Shown: piece by piece, positions 17,007 to 22,916 of the stretch
Position numbering within the stretch: position 1 is the first letter of the stretch
Layout of the letters: each line of letters begins with the position of its first letter
IMG/VR virus record: IMGVR_UViG_3300037517_001492
Coordinates: 1-23,357 of that record
Reading direction: 5' to 3' (one strand)
Length of the DNA: 23,357 nt
Source of the DNA: a virus
Notes under the pieces: generated by a model
What the model saw: only the letters and a program-made list of their open reading frames with translations
Told to the model about the DNA's origin: nothing
The model's database searches: none
Position numbers and translations under genes: made by a program

Positions 17007-17468
17007 TTGCGTAAGCTTATATTGGCTATTGCCATATCTTTATTAATGTTATTCCCATCGCCGGCCTCAGCTGAAAGCAAGAGTTGCCCTAAGTGGGAAC
17101 CCGCTATTAAAGCTGCTGGCCTGCCAGTAAAAGAGTTTAGTTATATTGCTTGGCGTGAATCAAGATGCCGCATCAAAGCAATTAATGCTACGTGGAATGA
17201 AAAAGGTGAAATGATTTATCACCTAAATAGAAATAAGAGTTGGGACTCAGGCTTGTTACAAATTAACTCTGGTCATCGTGAGATGGTACGTCGCGTTTGC
17301 GGAGGTGACCTCCCTTTGTTATTAACTCTCGACTGTAACCTTGCTGCAGCAAAGCATCTATACGACGCTCACGGGCTAGCGCCATGGACTTACGTGAAGC
17401 CGCACGCTGTCTCTCCCCTACCTCAAAGTCAACTACCTCAAGTTTATAGAAATCCATTCCCCAGATAA
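17007..17468 (+). CDS. Secreted lytic transglycosylase / lysozyme-like endolysin
   Basis: The TTG start at 17007 is selected by AAGGAGA at 16994-17000 and because it gives a complete signal peptide: Lys3, a hydrophobic core LILAIAISLLMLF, and the A-S-A cut site at about residue 22. Mature protein: IAWRESRC with catalytic Glu51, DSGLLQINSGH (80-90), and CNLAAAKHLYDAHGLAPWTY, the standard order of the SLT/goose-lysozyme fold that cleaves the NAM-NAG bond. Cys27, 54, 98 and 110 may form disulfides, consistent with export. The last ~25 residues are Pro/Gln-rich. The 3' end is antisense to the regulator gene read from the other strand. Confidence 0.85.
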   Translation: MRKLILAIAISLLMLFPSPASAESKSCPKWEPAIKAAGLPVKEFSYIAWRESRCRIKAINATWNEKGEMIYHLNRNKSWDSGLLQINSGHREMVRRVCGGDLPLLLTLDCNLAAAKHLYDAHGLAPWTYVKPHAVSPLPQSQLPQVYRNPFPR

Positions 17469-18025
17469 GTATAGGGTGCATTCCGCAAACGGATAGCAAA
17501 CTCATCAGCTTTGTATGCGTTAATCTTTGCACCTGGTTCTAAGTAACGAGACATAGAACTGTATTGCAAACCTAATTTGTTTGCCATGTACGTTGTTGTG
17601 CTGCGGTCACGTGAATCTACAACAGCCCAGTCTTCATCTTTAATATGACCTTGTAATAATACTTTTATCAATGGTTCAAATGGTATCCACTTAATCATCT
17701 TTTGTTCAGTTATAGCACGTTCTTTTTTAGGAACATAACTTCTGTCACGTTCCTTCTGTCTTTTATTATGACGTTCTTTACTAGCTACATCATAACAGTC
17801 AGGGCAGAAGTGTGGCTTGCGTCCACTTTGTTTGACGCGTTCCATTGACCAATCTTTTTTACAGGCCTTGCAATTCAAATGCCATATCGTTGGCTTTGCT
17901 GTCTTGTCTATGCTCTTGCCTCTGCAGTCATCAGAGCAGTACTGCGGGTCTCTACCTTGCCTGATGGTATGGTTAAAACTTGCACTGCAAGCACGACATG
18001 TATAATATTTAGTTTCTTTCTTCAT
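17263..18025 (-). CDS. Zinc-finger + HTH DNA-binding protein, needs +1 frameshift at CGG
   Basis: Read in one frame from 18025, the product is 193 residues and ends at 17444. It has two likely zinc modules: C10-x2-C13/C30-x3-C34 and C52-x2-C55/C74-x2-C77, then a basic linker (85-110) and a Cro/XRE-like HTH at about 142-185 (YMANKLGLQYSSMSRYLEPG). Codon 181 is CGG, followed by an ill-fitting NAPYTYLGNGFL end. Skipping the C (17485) gives EFAIRLGMHPILIWGMDFYK, matching the A-RLG-HP--IWG-W end common in this HTH type, and extends the protein to about 253 residues, stop at 17263. There is a strong, nearly leaderless promoter. It is probably a transcription regulator. The last ~55 residues are antisense to the lysozyme gene and less certain. 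Confidence 0.75.
17483..17485 (-). other. +1 frameshift site: CGG codon in the regulator gene
   Basis: On the - strand the sequence reads CGT TTG CGG AAT GCA. Omitting the C gives CGT TTG GGA ATG CAC (R-L-G-M-H), restoring the conserved RLG-HP motif of the HTH domain. The zero-frame stop is a TAA 13 codons downstream. This is one of only three in-frame CGG codons found in the window. Confidence 0.8.
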
Positions 18026-18033
18026 ATGTAAAT

Positions 18034-18062
18034 ATTATAACAGGCTACTGTTCGTCTGTAAA
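18034..18062 (-). promoter_or_regulatory. Strong extended -10 promoter giving a nearly leaderless mRNA
   Basis: On the - strand: TTTACA (18062-18057), exactly 17 nt, then TATAAT (18039-18034) with a TG one base upstream of the -10. The predicted transcription start is A at about 18027, only two bases before the regulator's ATG at 18025. There is no Shine-Dalgarno sequence, so the message is leaderless or close to it. The -35 lies just beyond the stop of the upstream 100-residue gene. Confidence 0.75.
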
Positions 18063-18347
18063 GTTAATTCCCTCTTCAATTAAATAATCTTCAATGTATT
18101 CTACAAAGCCATCAAAGAATTCAAGCATAAAGTTCTGAGCATTTGTATCACCAGCATGAGCTTTACCCCAGTTGCGCACAACATCAATACAAGTATTGTT
18201 AGACAAGCCCAAGTTTAATACAACACCATTCTCTGCATTGTAAACAATCTTTTCAGATGTTAATTCAAACTCTTCTAGTTCCGCAGAAGAAAAGACTCGG
18301 TGTGCCCAATCATTATTCAAAGTCAAACCTATCTGTGAATACATCAT
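18045..18347 (-). CDS. Small acidic protein (100 aa), function unknown
   Basis: ATG 18347 lies 35 nt inside the end of the sigma-like gene; TTG at 18326, with AGGT nearby, is an alternative. The product is acidic and helical toward the end (FMLEFFDGFVEYIEDYLIEE), with one Cys and NLGLSNNTCIDVVRNWGKAH in the middle. I do not recognise a domain. Tight overlap with the sigma-like gene suggests co-expression and possibly a partner or anti-factor role, but nothing in the sequence shows this. Confidence 0.6.
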   Translation of the reverse strand: MMYSQIGLTLNNDWAHRVFSSAELEEFELTSEKIVYNAENGVVLNLGLSNNTCIDVVRNWGKAHAGDTNAQNFMLEFFDGFVEYIEDYLIEEGINFTDEQ

Positions 18348-18705
18348 GCATACTCATAATCTGTTTCAAGTTCTTCAATGCACCATTGTAAAGTCTCCAT
18401 GCATGCACAGACGATACGCCTAAGCGAGAACCAAGTTCCGCAAAAGTAACACGCTCATAAGTTACAGCATCAATAATAAATCTATCTTGTTCAGACAACA
18501 TATCAATGCAATCAATAATAGCTTCTTTAAAATCTATTATCTCTTCATATGATAAAGGCACATTGCCACCGGGAGCAGTCTCCATTAAAGCTTGGAATGG
18601 ATTATCCGGTACGCCGGCTGGAACTAAATGACTTAGCTCGTCAAAGGTTAAAGGTATTTCTTTATTGTTAAAGTCCATAGTTTTAGTTACAGTCACAAAC
18701 CACAT
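18313..18705 (-). CDS. Sigma-factor region-4-like protein
   Basis: The product has 130 residues from ATG 18705 (a second ATG at 18678 is possible; neither has a clear ribosome site). Residues about 60-115 read like sigma70 region 4: IIDCIDMLSEQDRFIIDAVT, YERVTFAELGSRLGVSSVHA, WRLYNGALKNLKQ, that is an L-E--R-II helix followed by a helix-turn-helix that binds -35 elements. The N-terminal 60 residues are acidic with no region 2. It may be a phage transcription factor that appropriates host RNA polymerase, or a sigma-derived regulator. Codons are free of CGG, so no frameshift is needed. Confidence 0.7.
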   Translation of the reverse strand: MWFVTVTKTMDFNNKEIPLTFDELSHLVPAGVPDNPFQALMETAPGGNVPLSYEEIIDFKEAIIDCIDMLSEQDRFIIDAVTYERVTFAELGSRLGVSSVHAWRLYNGALKNLKQIMSMHDVFTDRFDFE

Positions 18706-18740
18706 CAGGACACATCATTCTATAATGCCCTGAGAGGCCT

Positions 18741-19278
18741 CTAGGAGGCTGTCTGAGCGTCTTTCCACGCCTTAACGCGTGCTGGTATAGCATCTCCTGC
18801 TACGTAACGGATGTGCCATGGTTCTTCTGGCACTACTTCCCATGAGAAACCAAACTCAGGAGCATTCTTTACTAGCCACGCAAGTCTTGGACCTGAGGCA
18901 TTGGCAATGTCAACGGCAATTCCGTAAGTTATGTTTACTAGTACCTGGCGCAGCCAGTGGAGCCATCCCCTTCTTCAAATACCATTTCTTACCTTCATAT
19001 GTCCTGGTACTTTGTCCTTCGATAGGCTCCAACTGGTAGCGTTGGTTAAAGCCAGCGAGCTGGGCTGCTAGTGTACGGTAAGTATCACCTGCACTTGTTG
19101 GCTTTAATTCTATTCCTTCTGCTTTTGCTGCAGCATCCATAGCTTCGTATGCATCTGCTGCACAATGGTGAAGCTTGCCGCCACCTTCAATCTTACGCAG
19201 CTTAGCTTCAGCCAACTGGCCTGGCTTAGCATTCTTTAGGTGCGAGCATAATACTACATCTTTAATTGGCAGTTTCAT
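18741..19278 (-). CDS. VanY-type M15 D-Ala-D-Ala carboxypeptidase endolysin, +1 frameshift at CGG
   Basis: ATG 19278 overlaps the previous stop (ATGA). In one frame the protein ends after 122 residues, too short for the family. Residues 34-118 give the M15B pattern: GGKLHHCAADAYEAM, GIELKPTSAGDTYRT, KKWYLKKGMAPLAAPGTSKH with zinc ligand His116. Codon 119 is CGG; dropping its C (18924) gives NLGIAVDIANASG with zinc ligand Asp123, then FGFSWE and EEPWHIRYV with catalytic Glu152 and zinc ligand His155, ending at TAG 18741, about 178 residues. Without the shift the enzyme has one of three zinc ligands and no base. The peptidase should cut peptidoglycan stem peptides at lysis. Confidence 0.85.
18922..18924 (-). 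other. +1 frameshift site: CGG codon in the M15 endolysin gene
   Basis: On the - strand: CAT AAC TTA CGG AAT TGC CGT TGA. Omitting C gives CAT AAC TTA GGA ATT GCC GTT GAC (HNLGIAVD), the conserved metal-binding motif. The zero-frame TGA comes four codons after CGG. The break lies between the first and second zinc ligands. Confidence 0.88.
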
Positions 19279-19728
19279 TTCTTCTCCTTGGTGTCGTAGA
19301 GCTCTGAGCTCATGAGTTTAACTACATCTTCTTCCATCAACAAATAACCCTTGGTTGGGTTAGCACTGTATGGTGCAAATGTTTTCAATGGAATCTTATT
19401 ATTAATCTTTAAATATTTCTTTAGTCTTGCAACTTCAATCACTGCGTATGCATCTGCGCTGAACATGTAGACCCAATACTTAGCTTTAGTTACAGCTAAA
19501 CCTGATGGCTTCCAGTCTTTATCTTTAGGCTTTTGTTCTACTTCTACAACCATGCGCCCGTTACGATACATGTCGCGCTTGATTTCAAAGTCAGCATCAT
19601 CTAATGATTTAATAAACTCTTCAAACAAGTCTTCACCGCTCTTGACCAATAGCCAAGTCGCGCTTCCAATTAATCCTTCGTCCTGCTTTAGTATCTATAT
19701 CATGTGAAGGTTGATACTTCTTAGTCAT
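19275..19728 (-). CDS. PD-(D/E)XK-like phage protein, +1 frameshift at CGG
   Basis: The true start is ATG 19728 with AAGGAG five nt upstream (19739-19734). It encodes MTKKYQPSHD...INWKRDLAIGQE, then codon 31 is CGG followed at once by TGA. Dropping the C (19638) gives GQEGEDLFEEFIKSL and a 150-residue protein ending at 19275. The body has DFEIKRDMYRNGRMVVEVEQ, DWKPSGLAVTKAKYWVYMF and VARLKKYLK, an arrangement of E-x-K, D, E and PSG..T.A.YW that recurs in small phage proteins with a PD-(D/E)XK-like nuclease fold. Catalytic activity is inferred, not shown. It is translationally coupled to the M15 gene by ATGA. Confidence 0.75.
19636..19638 (-). other. +1 frameshift site: CGG codon in the PD-(D/E)XK-like gene
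   Basis: On the - strand: GGT CAA GAG CGG TGA AGA. Omitting C gives GGT CAA GAG GGT GAA GAC (GQEGED), joining the amino-terminal WKRDLAIGQE to GEDLFEEF as expected for this family. The zero-frame stop is the codon right after CGG, so without the shift only a 31-residue peptide is made. Confidence 0.85.
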
Positions 19729-19891
19729 TATCGCTCCTTAAAATTTCATAGGTGTAGTGCACTAGTAATGCCGACACCGAAGAAATCAAAGCTATTCTTC
19801 TTGTATCCCCACTAAGTGTAATGAATACAACAACCATACCTGCCAAAGTAAATGACAGGCTGGCTGTTATATTAATTAACTTCTTTAACAT
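19721..19891 (-). CDS. Two-TM membrane peptide (56 aa)
   Basis: ATG 19891 overlaps the stop of the preceding gene (TAATG), and its own TAA lies inside the start of the nuclease-like gene. The product has 56 residues with two hydrophobic spans, about 8-28 (ITASLSFTLAGMVVVFITLSG) split by a charged DTRR turn and about 33-50 (IALISSVSALLVHYTYEI). Length and hairpin topology suit a small holin or pinholin, or a membrane regulator. It is close to the M15 endolysin gene, which lacks a signal peptide and would need a holin. Confidence 0.6.
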   Translation of the reverse strand: MLKKLINITASLSFTLAGMVVVFITLSGDTRRIALISSVSALLVHYTYEILRSDND

Positions 19892-20139
19892 TAGAACGAC
19901 GTTACTGAACTCGTTGTTACAGCAGAAGCTGAACGCAATTTCTCATTTAATCTTATTTGAATTTCATCATTCGAGAGAATAGGAATCTTACGTCCGCCTG
20001 TAACTCTTTCTTGTTTAATCTCAACGTTGCCAGTCAATGCAGTTAAAGCCTTCTTGTAGTCGACAACAACAGCATCGATGTCATAGTTCTCTTCAACTAA
20101 GTGCAACAAACGTAGTGCTATTTCTTTATCATCCATCAT
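19891..20139 (-). CDS. Small protein of unknown function (82 aa)
   Basis: ATG 20139 overlaps the previous stop (ATGA). The 82-residue product begins with an acidic amphipathic helix (DDKEIALRLLHLVEENYD), has VVVDYKKALTALTGN, a basic centre (KQERVTGGRKIPIL) and a Ser/Thr/Val end. No Cys, no TM segment, no family recognised. Both neighbours are membrane proteins in the lysis-like part of the operon. Confidence 0.6.
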   Translation of the reverse strand: MMDDKEIALRLLHLVEENYDIDAVVVDYKKALTALTGNVEIKQERVTGGRKIPILSNDEIQIRLNEKLRSASAVTTSSVTSF

Positions 20140-20387
20140 GCCTTCTTCTTTGCGGCAGCCTTCTTGGCTGGTGCTTTAGCTAGAGCTTCTGTTGCAAACT
20201 TTACAAACAAAGCTGTGTTCTTATCGCCTACCTTGGTTGATACCCAAGACAAGGCAACAACAACTGCTGGAATAATTGCTGCTGTTAACTCTGCATTAAG
20301 ACCGTACTGGTTAGCGGCATAGCTAACTACACCAGCTGCCAATCCCTTGATACCTGCATCTACGTGACTTGCTTTTACTTGTTTCAT
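20136..20387 (-). CDS. Holin-like protein with Lys/Ala tail (83 aa)
   Basis: The product has 83 residues; GAGGAG lies 11 nt before ATG 20387. It has two moderately hydrophobic helices, about 12-27 (GIKGLAAGVVSYAANQ) and 33-50 (ELTAAIIPAVVVALSWV), then STKVGDKNTALFVKF and a basic tail ending AKKAAAKKKA. The layout of two Ala-rich helices, a STK-GD turn and a Lys-rich end resembles holins of actinobacterial phages. It is the best holin candidate for the M15 endolysin in the same operon. Confidence 0.6.
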   Translation of the reverse strand: MKQVKASHVDAGIKGLAAGVVSYAANQYGLNAELTAAIIPAVVVALSWVSTKVGDKNTALFVKFATEALAKAPAKKAAAKKKA

Positions 20388-20545
20388 TTTGTTTTAAACT
20401 CCTCGGGTATATGGATGGCCAACTTAGCCATTGTTTTCTTTATTTTCTTTTCGGTCTTAGCATAAAGCTTCTTTAACTGCTCGTGTTGCCAAGCTTCTAT
20501 TGCTTCTAGCTCTTTATCTACTTCTTCTAATTTCTGATAATACAT
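20384..20545 (-). CDS. Coiled-coil peptide (53 aa)
   Basis: AGGAAG lies just upstream of ATG 20545. The 53-residue product is almost entirely charged helix: YYQKLEEVDKELEAIEAW, then EQLKKLYAKTEKKIKKTMAK, with a heptad-like spacing of Leu/Ile, so a short coiled coil is likely. Its TGA overlaps the ATG of the holin-like gene. No function is recognised. Confidence 0.6.
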   Translation of the reverse strand: MYYQKLEEVDKELEAIEAWQHEQLKKLYAKTEKKIKKTMAKLAIHIPEEFKTK

Positions 20546-20577
20546 TATCTTCCTATCTATATAGCATTTTCTTTACA

Positions 20578-21075
20578 TTATTTTACTGCATAGCATCGTG
20601 TATCGGTGCCAAGTACATTAACTTCCTTTGTTTTAAAGGCTTTCAAGGCTTGCTCTAGTTCCCACCAGCCTATGTTTGAGTAGTGTTCCCATTCTCTGAT
20701 GGGGTTCTCATCTATAGCCGAGTGTGGATATCTACCCTCACCTGCCATAGTAGCGATAAAGATGCCGCCATCAACTAAATTTACATAAGAATTATTAATA
20801 ATCTTTTTCCAATCAGGAGTATGCTCAAACACCTCAGCACATATGATGACATCAAAATAGCCTGGACTAAGATATTCTGTGGCATCCGTCACAATGTCTA
20901 CACCTGGTCCATCTTGTGTATCTATGCCAATGTACTTCTCGGCAAAGGGATAGAAGATGGGGCGCATACTACCATTGATATCAAGTGAACCAATATCTAA
21001 TACTCTTAAATGACTTCTACCATCTCTCCAATCGTGGAAAGATTTAAAGATATGAAACATTGCTTCAGTGTGCAT
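20578..21075 (-). CDS. SAM-dependent methyltransferase (class I)
   Basis: The product has 165 residues. Motif I is VLDIGSLDINGS (25-36), the acidic ribose-binding end of strand 2 is YIGIDTQDGPGVDIV (48-62), and motif IV-like DVIICAEVFEHTPDW is at 75-89, followed by GGIFIATM. This is the Methyltransf_11/23-like fold. ATG 21075 lies 11 nt inside the glycosyltransferase gene's end. Pairing with a glycosyltransferase suggests modification of a sugar, surface polymer or small molecule, but the substrate is unknown. Confidence 0.85.
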   Translation of the reverse strand: MHTEAMFHIFKSFHDWRDGRSHLRVLDIGSLDINGSMRPIFYPFAEKYIGIDTQDGPGVDIVTDATEYLSPGYFDVIICAEVFEHTPDWKKIINNSYVNLVDGGIFIATMAGEGRYPHSAIDENPIREWEHYSNIGWWELEQALKAFKTKEVNVLGTDTRCYAVK

Positions 21076-22183
21076 GAGACACCATAGTTTTTGCTATCTC
21101 TTTGTAGTTTGCTCTATATTGTTCTGGAACACGCTCAGTATAAAACTCAACGTTCTTCTGTAATCGAGCATCAGTTGGATTTAAATCTAAAGCAATACAT
21201 CCATGCACATAAGCATAAAAGTCTTGATTAAGATTATAAGCTGCTACAGCGAACGCATCATGTAGTTTCCATCCCCATGGTTCAGGTTCATTAAGATATA
21301 ATCCCTGTTTTACTTTAATATCTAATGCTTTGTTGGCCGCAAAATAAGAACCAGCAAAGTTCTGTTTCTCATAATAGTATTGACACAAATCAAACCAAGG
21401 CTCACGACCATGAGGATACTCAGCACATGCTCTAAGCAACCATGCTTCACGCTCAGCTGGTATCATCTTAGCTAGGTATCTCATTGACCATGCGCGTTCG
21501 GCATCCCATTTAGCTTCAGGCATGGTGATATGATGCTTGAAATGCTTGATTGATTCCTCTATCTGCCCATGAAAGAACAACTCTCGAGCATAGTAGTGAC
21601 GGTTACGGTCGTTGTGCGGGTCCTCTTCAACGTCTAATGCTAGCAAAGGTAGGTATGAACTGCGTGGCTTACTGTTGTCAGCATACTGTTCTATTTTAAC
21701 ACCACAAAAGATTTGGTTTTCTTCATAGCCTGGTTGGGTTATATTAACCTCATGGCAGGCACCCTTCCAGCGGTGACTATGTCTACGAACAATCTTATCA
21801 CCATTGTATTGAAGTCCAGGTGTGCCATCTGGATTCCACGACCATGTGTAGTTGTATCTTGGTCTAGTGATTGACCCATCGTTAGGAACCTTTTCCAGTT
21901 CGGCGCGCCAACCATCAACCAAAACTTCATCAAGGTCTAAGTTAATAATCCAATCTACATCATCAGGCAATAAATCAAGAAGATGATTACGAGCATTAGC
22001 AAAGTGCCAAGGTGTAATAACAGCTTCATGAACATTGATTCCTAACTCCTTAGCTATTGAAACAGTATTATCACTGCTCCCAGTATCAAGAATATATAAT
22101 GCATCAGCATCTTGAGCAGATTCCTTCCATCGTTTAACAAACTGTTCTTCGTTCTTAGCTATCGAGACTACTGCAACTTTCAT
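21065..22183 (-). CDS. GT2-family glycosyltransferase with helical-repeat C-terminus
   Basis: The product has 372 residues. The N-terminal GT-A domain has VVSIAKNEEQFV (5-16), the nucleotide-binding ILDTGSSDNT (31-40), and the metal-binding D83-x-D85 in NLDLDEVL; the HRWKGACHEV region matches the acceptor side of SunS/GT2 beta-glycosyltransferases. Residues about 195-350 are TPR-like helices (ARELFFHGQIEESIKHFKHH, ALDIKVKQGLYLNE). Start ATG overlaps the preceding TGA (ATGA). It probably transfers a sugar to a protein or surface glycan. Phage examples are often used to mask DNA, virion or host receptors. Confidence 0.85.
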   Translation of the reverse strand: MKVAVVSIAKNEEQFVKRWKESAQDADALYILDTGSSDNTVSIAKELGINVHEAVITPWHFANARNHLLDLLPDDVDWIINLDLDEVLVDGWRAELEKVPNDGSITRPRYNYTWSWNPDGTPGLQYNGDKIVRRHSHRWKGACHEVNITQPGYEENQIFCGVKIEQYADNSKPRSSYLPLLALDVEEDPHNDRNRHYYARELFFHGQIEESIKHFKHHITMPEAKWDAERAWSMRYLAKMIPAEREAWLLRACAEYPHGREPWFDLCQYYYEKQNFAGSYFAANKALDIKVKQGLYLNEPEPWGWKLHDAFAVAAYNLNQDFYAYVHGCIALDLNPTDARLQKNVEFYTERVPEQYRANYKEIAKTMVSHAH

Positions 22184-22824
22184 GGCTTTTCCTTAAAGTC
22201 GTAAAAATATAATTCTTCATCTGATTCTGATACCCAACGTGAGCCAGTAGATTCACAGCTAAACTCTAAGCCAAAGACTTTCCAGTCTGGCTTGGTTAAC
22301 TCTTTACTAATCCATGCACCACCATCTAACCACAGCACTCTGTTGTTTGGCTGCATGAAGAACTGTCCACCTTCACCCTCAAAGACGTGTGCACACTTGT
22401 GTCCTGCTGCCATCTCACCATATCCTGCATGGTATTGTGGTCCAAGGCACCAGTCAATAGTAAACATGTACTTAGCCTTGTGTCTGGTCTTATCCTTTAA
22501 CATTATCATAGCTGTTCTGTTCTTCAGGTAGTCATAGATGCCGGCACTTGCGTAGTATGACATGTTATCCCAAAGCTGCAACCAGTCCAATGGGTAAGCT
22601 GTTGTAGCATCTGGTGTTGCGCGTAGGTAATGGATAGGCACTCTTGCGTGCTGTGTTCCCCACTCAGTCATGACGCTAAACAAACCACAGCGTTGTGGTA
22701 TAGAAGTAAAATTAAATACTTCAACTGGCACTGCATCATTCTTATGGTTAGGTTCCTCGTTGTACAAGAACCCTGTGTCAAGGTAGGCAAGGAACGTAGG
22801 TATGTTTAAATTCAAATAGTTCAT
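22180..22824 (-). CDS. Conserved phage protein of unknown function (214 aa)
   Basis: The product has 214 residues. Diagnostic stretches are VFNFTSIPQRCGLFSVMTEW, ARVPIHYL, PLDWLQLWDNMSYY, YMFTIDWC, GHKCAHVFEG and FMQPNNRVLWLDGGA. This combination recurs in a family found in many marine and freshwater phages and lacks known catalytic motifs. The many aromatic residues and PNNR-LW segment suggest a beta-rich fold. It heads the glycosyltransferase/methyltransferase run and overlaps its neighbours by ATGA on both sides, so it is probably part of the same pathway or simply co-expressed. Confidence 0.7.
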   Translation of the reverse strand: MNYLNLNIPTFLAYLDTGFLYNEEPNHKNDAVPVEVFNFTSIPQRCGLFSVMTEWGTQHARVPIHYLRATPDATTAYPLDWLQLWDNMSYYASAGIYDYLKNRTAMIMLKDKTRHKAKYMFTIDWCLGPQYHAGYGEMAAGHKCAHVFEGEGGQFFMQPNNRVLWLDGGAWISKELTKPDWKVFGLEFSCESTGSRWVSESDEELYFYDFKEKP

Positions 22825-22916
22825 TTAATCAATTTCCCTGCAATCCCGCACAAACCTTTAATAATAATGAAAGTCGCCGCAAACATAACAGTCATGAATA
22901 CAATCTCACTTATCAT
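22821..22916 (-). CDS. Membrane micro-protein (31 aa)
   Basis: ATG 22916 lies inside the end of the next upstream gene, and TGA overlaps the ATG of the 214-residue gene. The 31-residue peptide is one hydrophobic helix (ISEIVFMTVMFAATFIIIKG) with a Lys-rich end (GKLIK). Tight coupling on both sides is the main support. Confidence 0.45.
   Translation of the reverse strand: MISEIVFMTVMFAATFIIIKGLCGIAGKLIK

Noticed and set aside
17486-17532. An independent minus-strand gene starting at 17532
   Set aside because: The first 16 codons are a shadow of the regulator gene; the part after them is explained by the +1 shift.
18313-18347. A frameshift joining the sigma-like protein and the 100-aa protein
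   Set aside because: The frames do overlap in the +1 direction, but there is no CGG, both products look complete, and the downstream frame has its own ATG.
18741-19278. Calling the endolysin gene a pseudogene
   Set aside because: The part after the shift keeps all active-site motifs and ends with a normal stop that abuts the next gene; decay is not visible.
17483-19638. Sequencing or assembly error as the cause of the three frameshifts
   Set aside because: Errors would not coincide three times with the only in-frame CGG codons and always in the same direction. It cannot be fully excluded without reads, so it is kept as the main refutation test.
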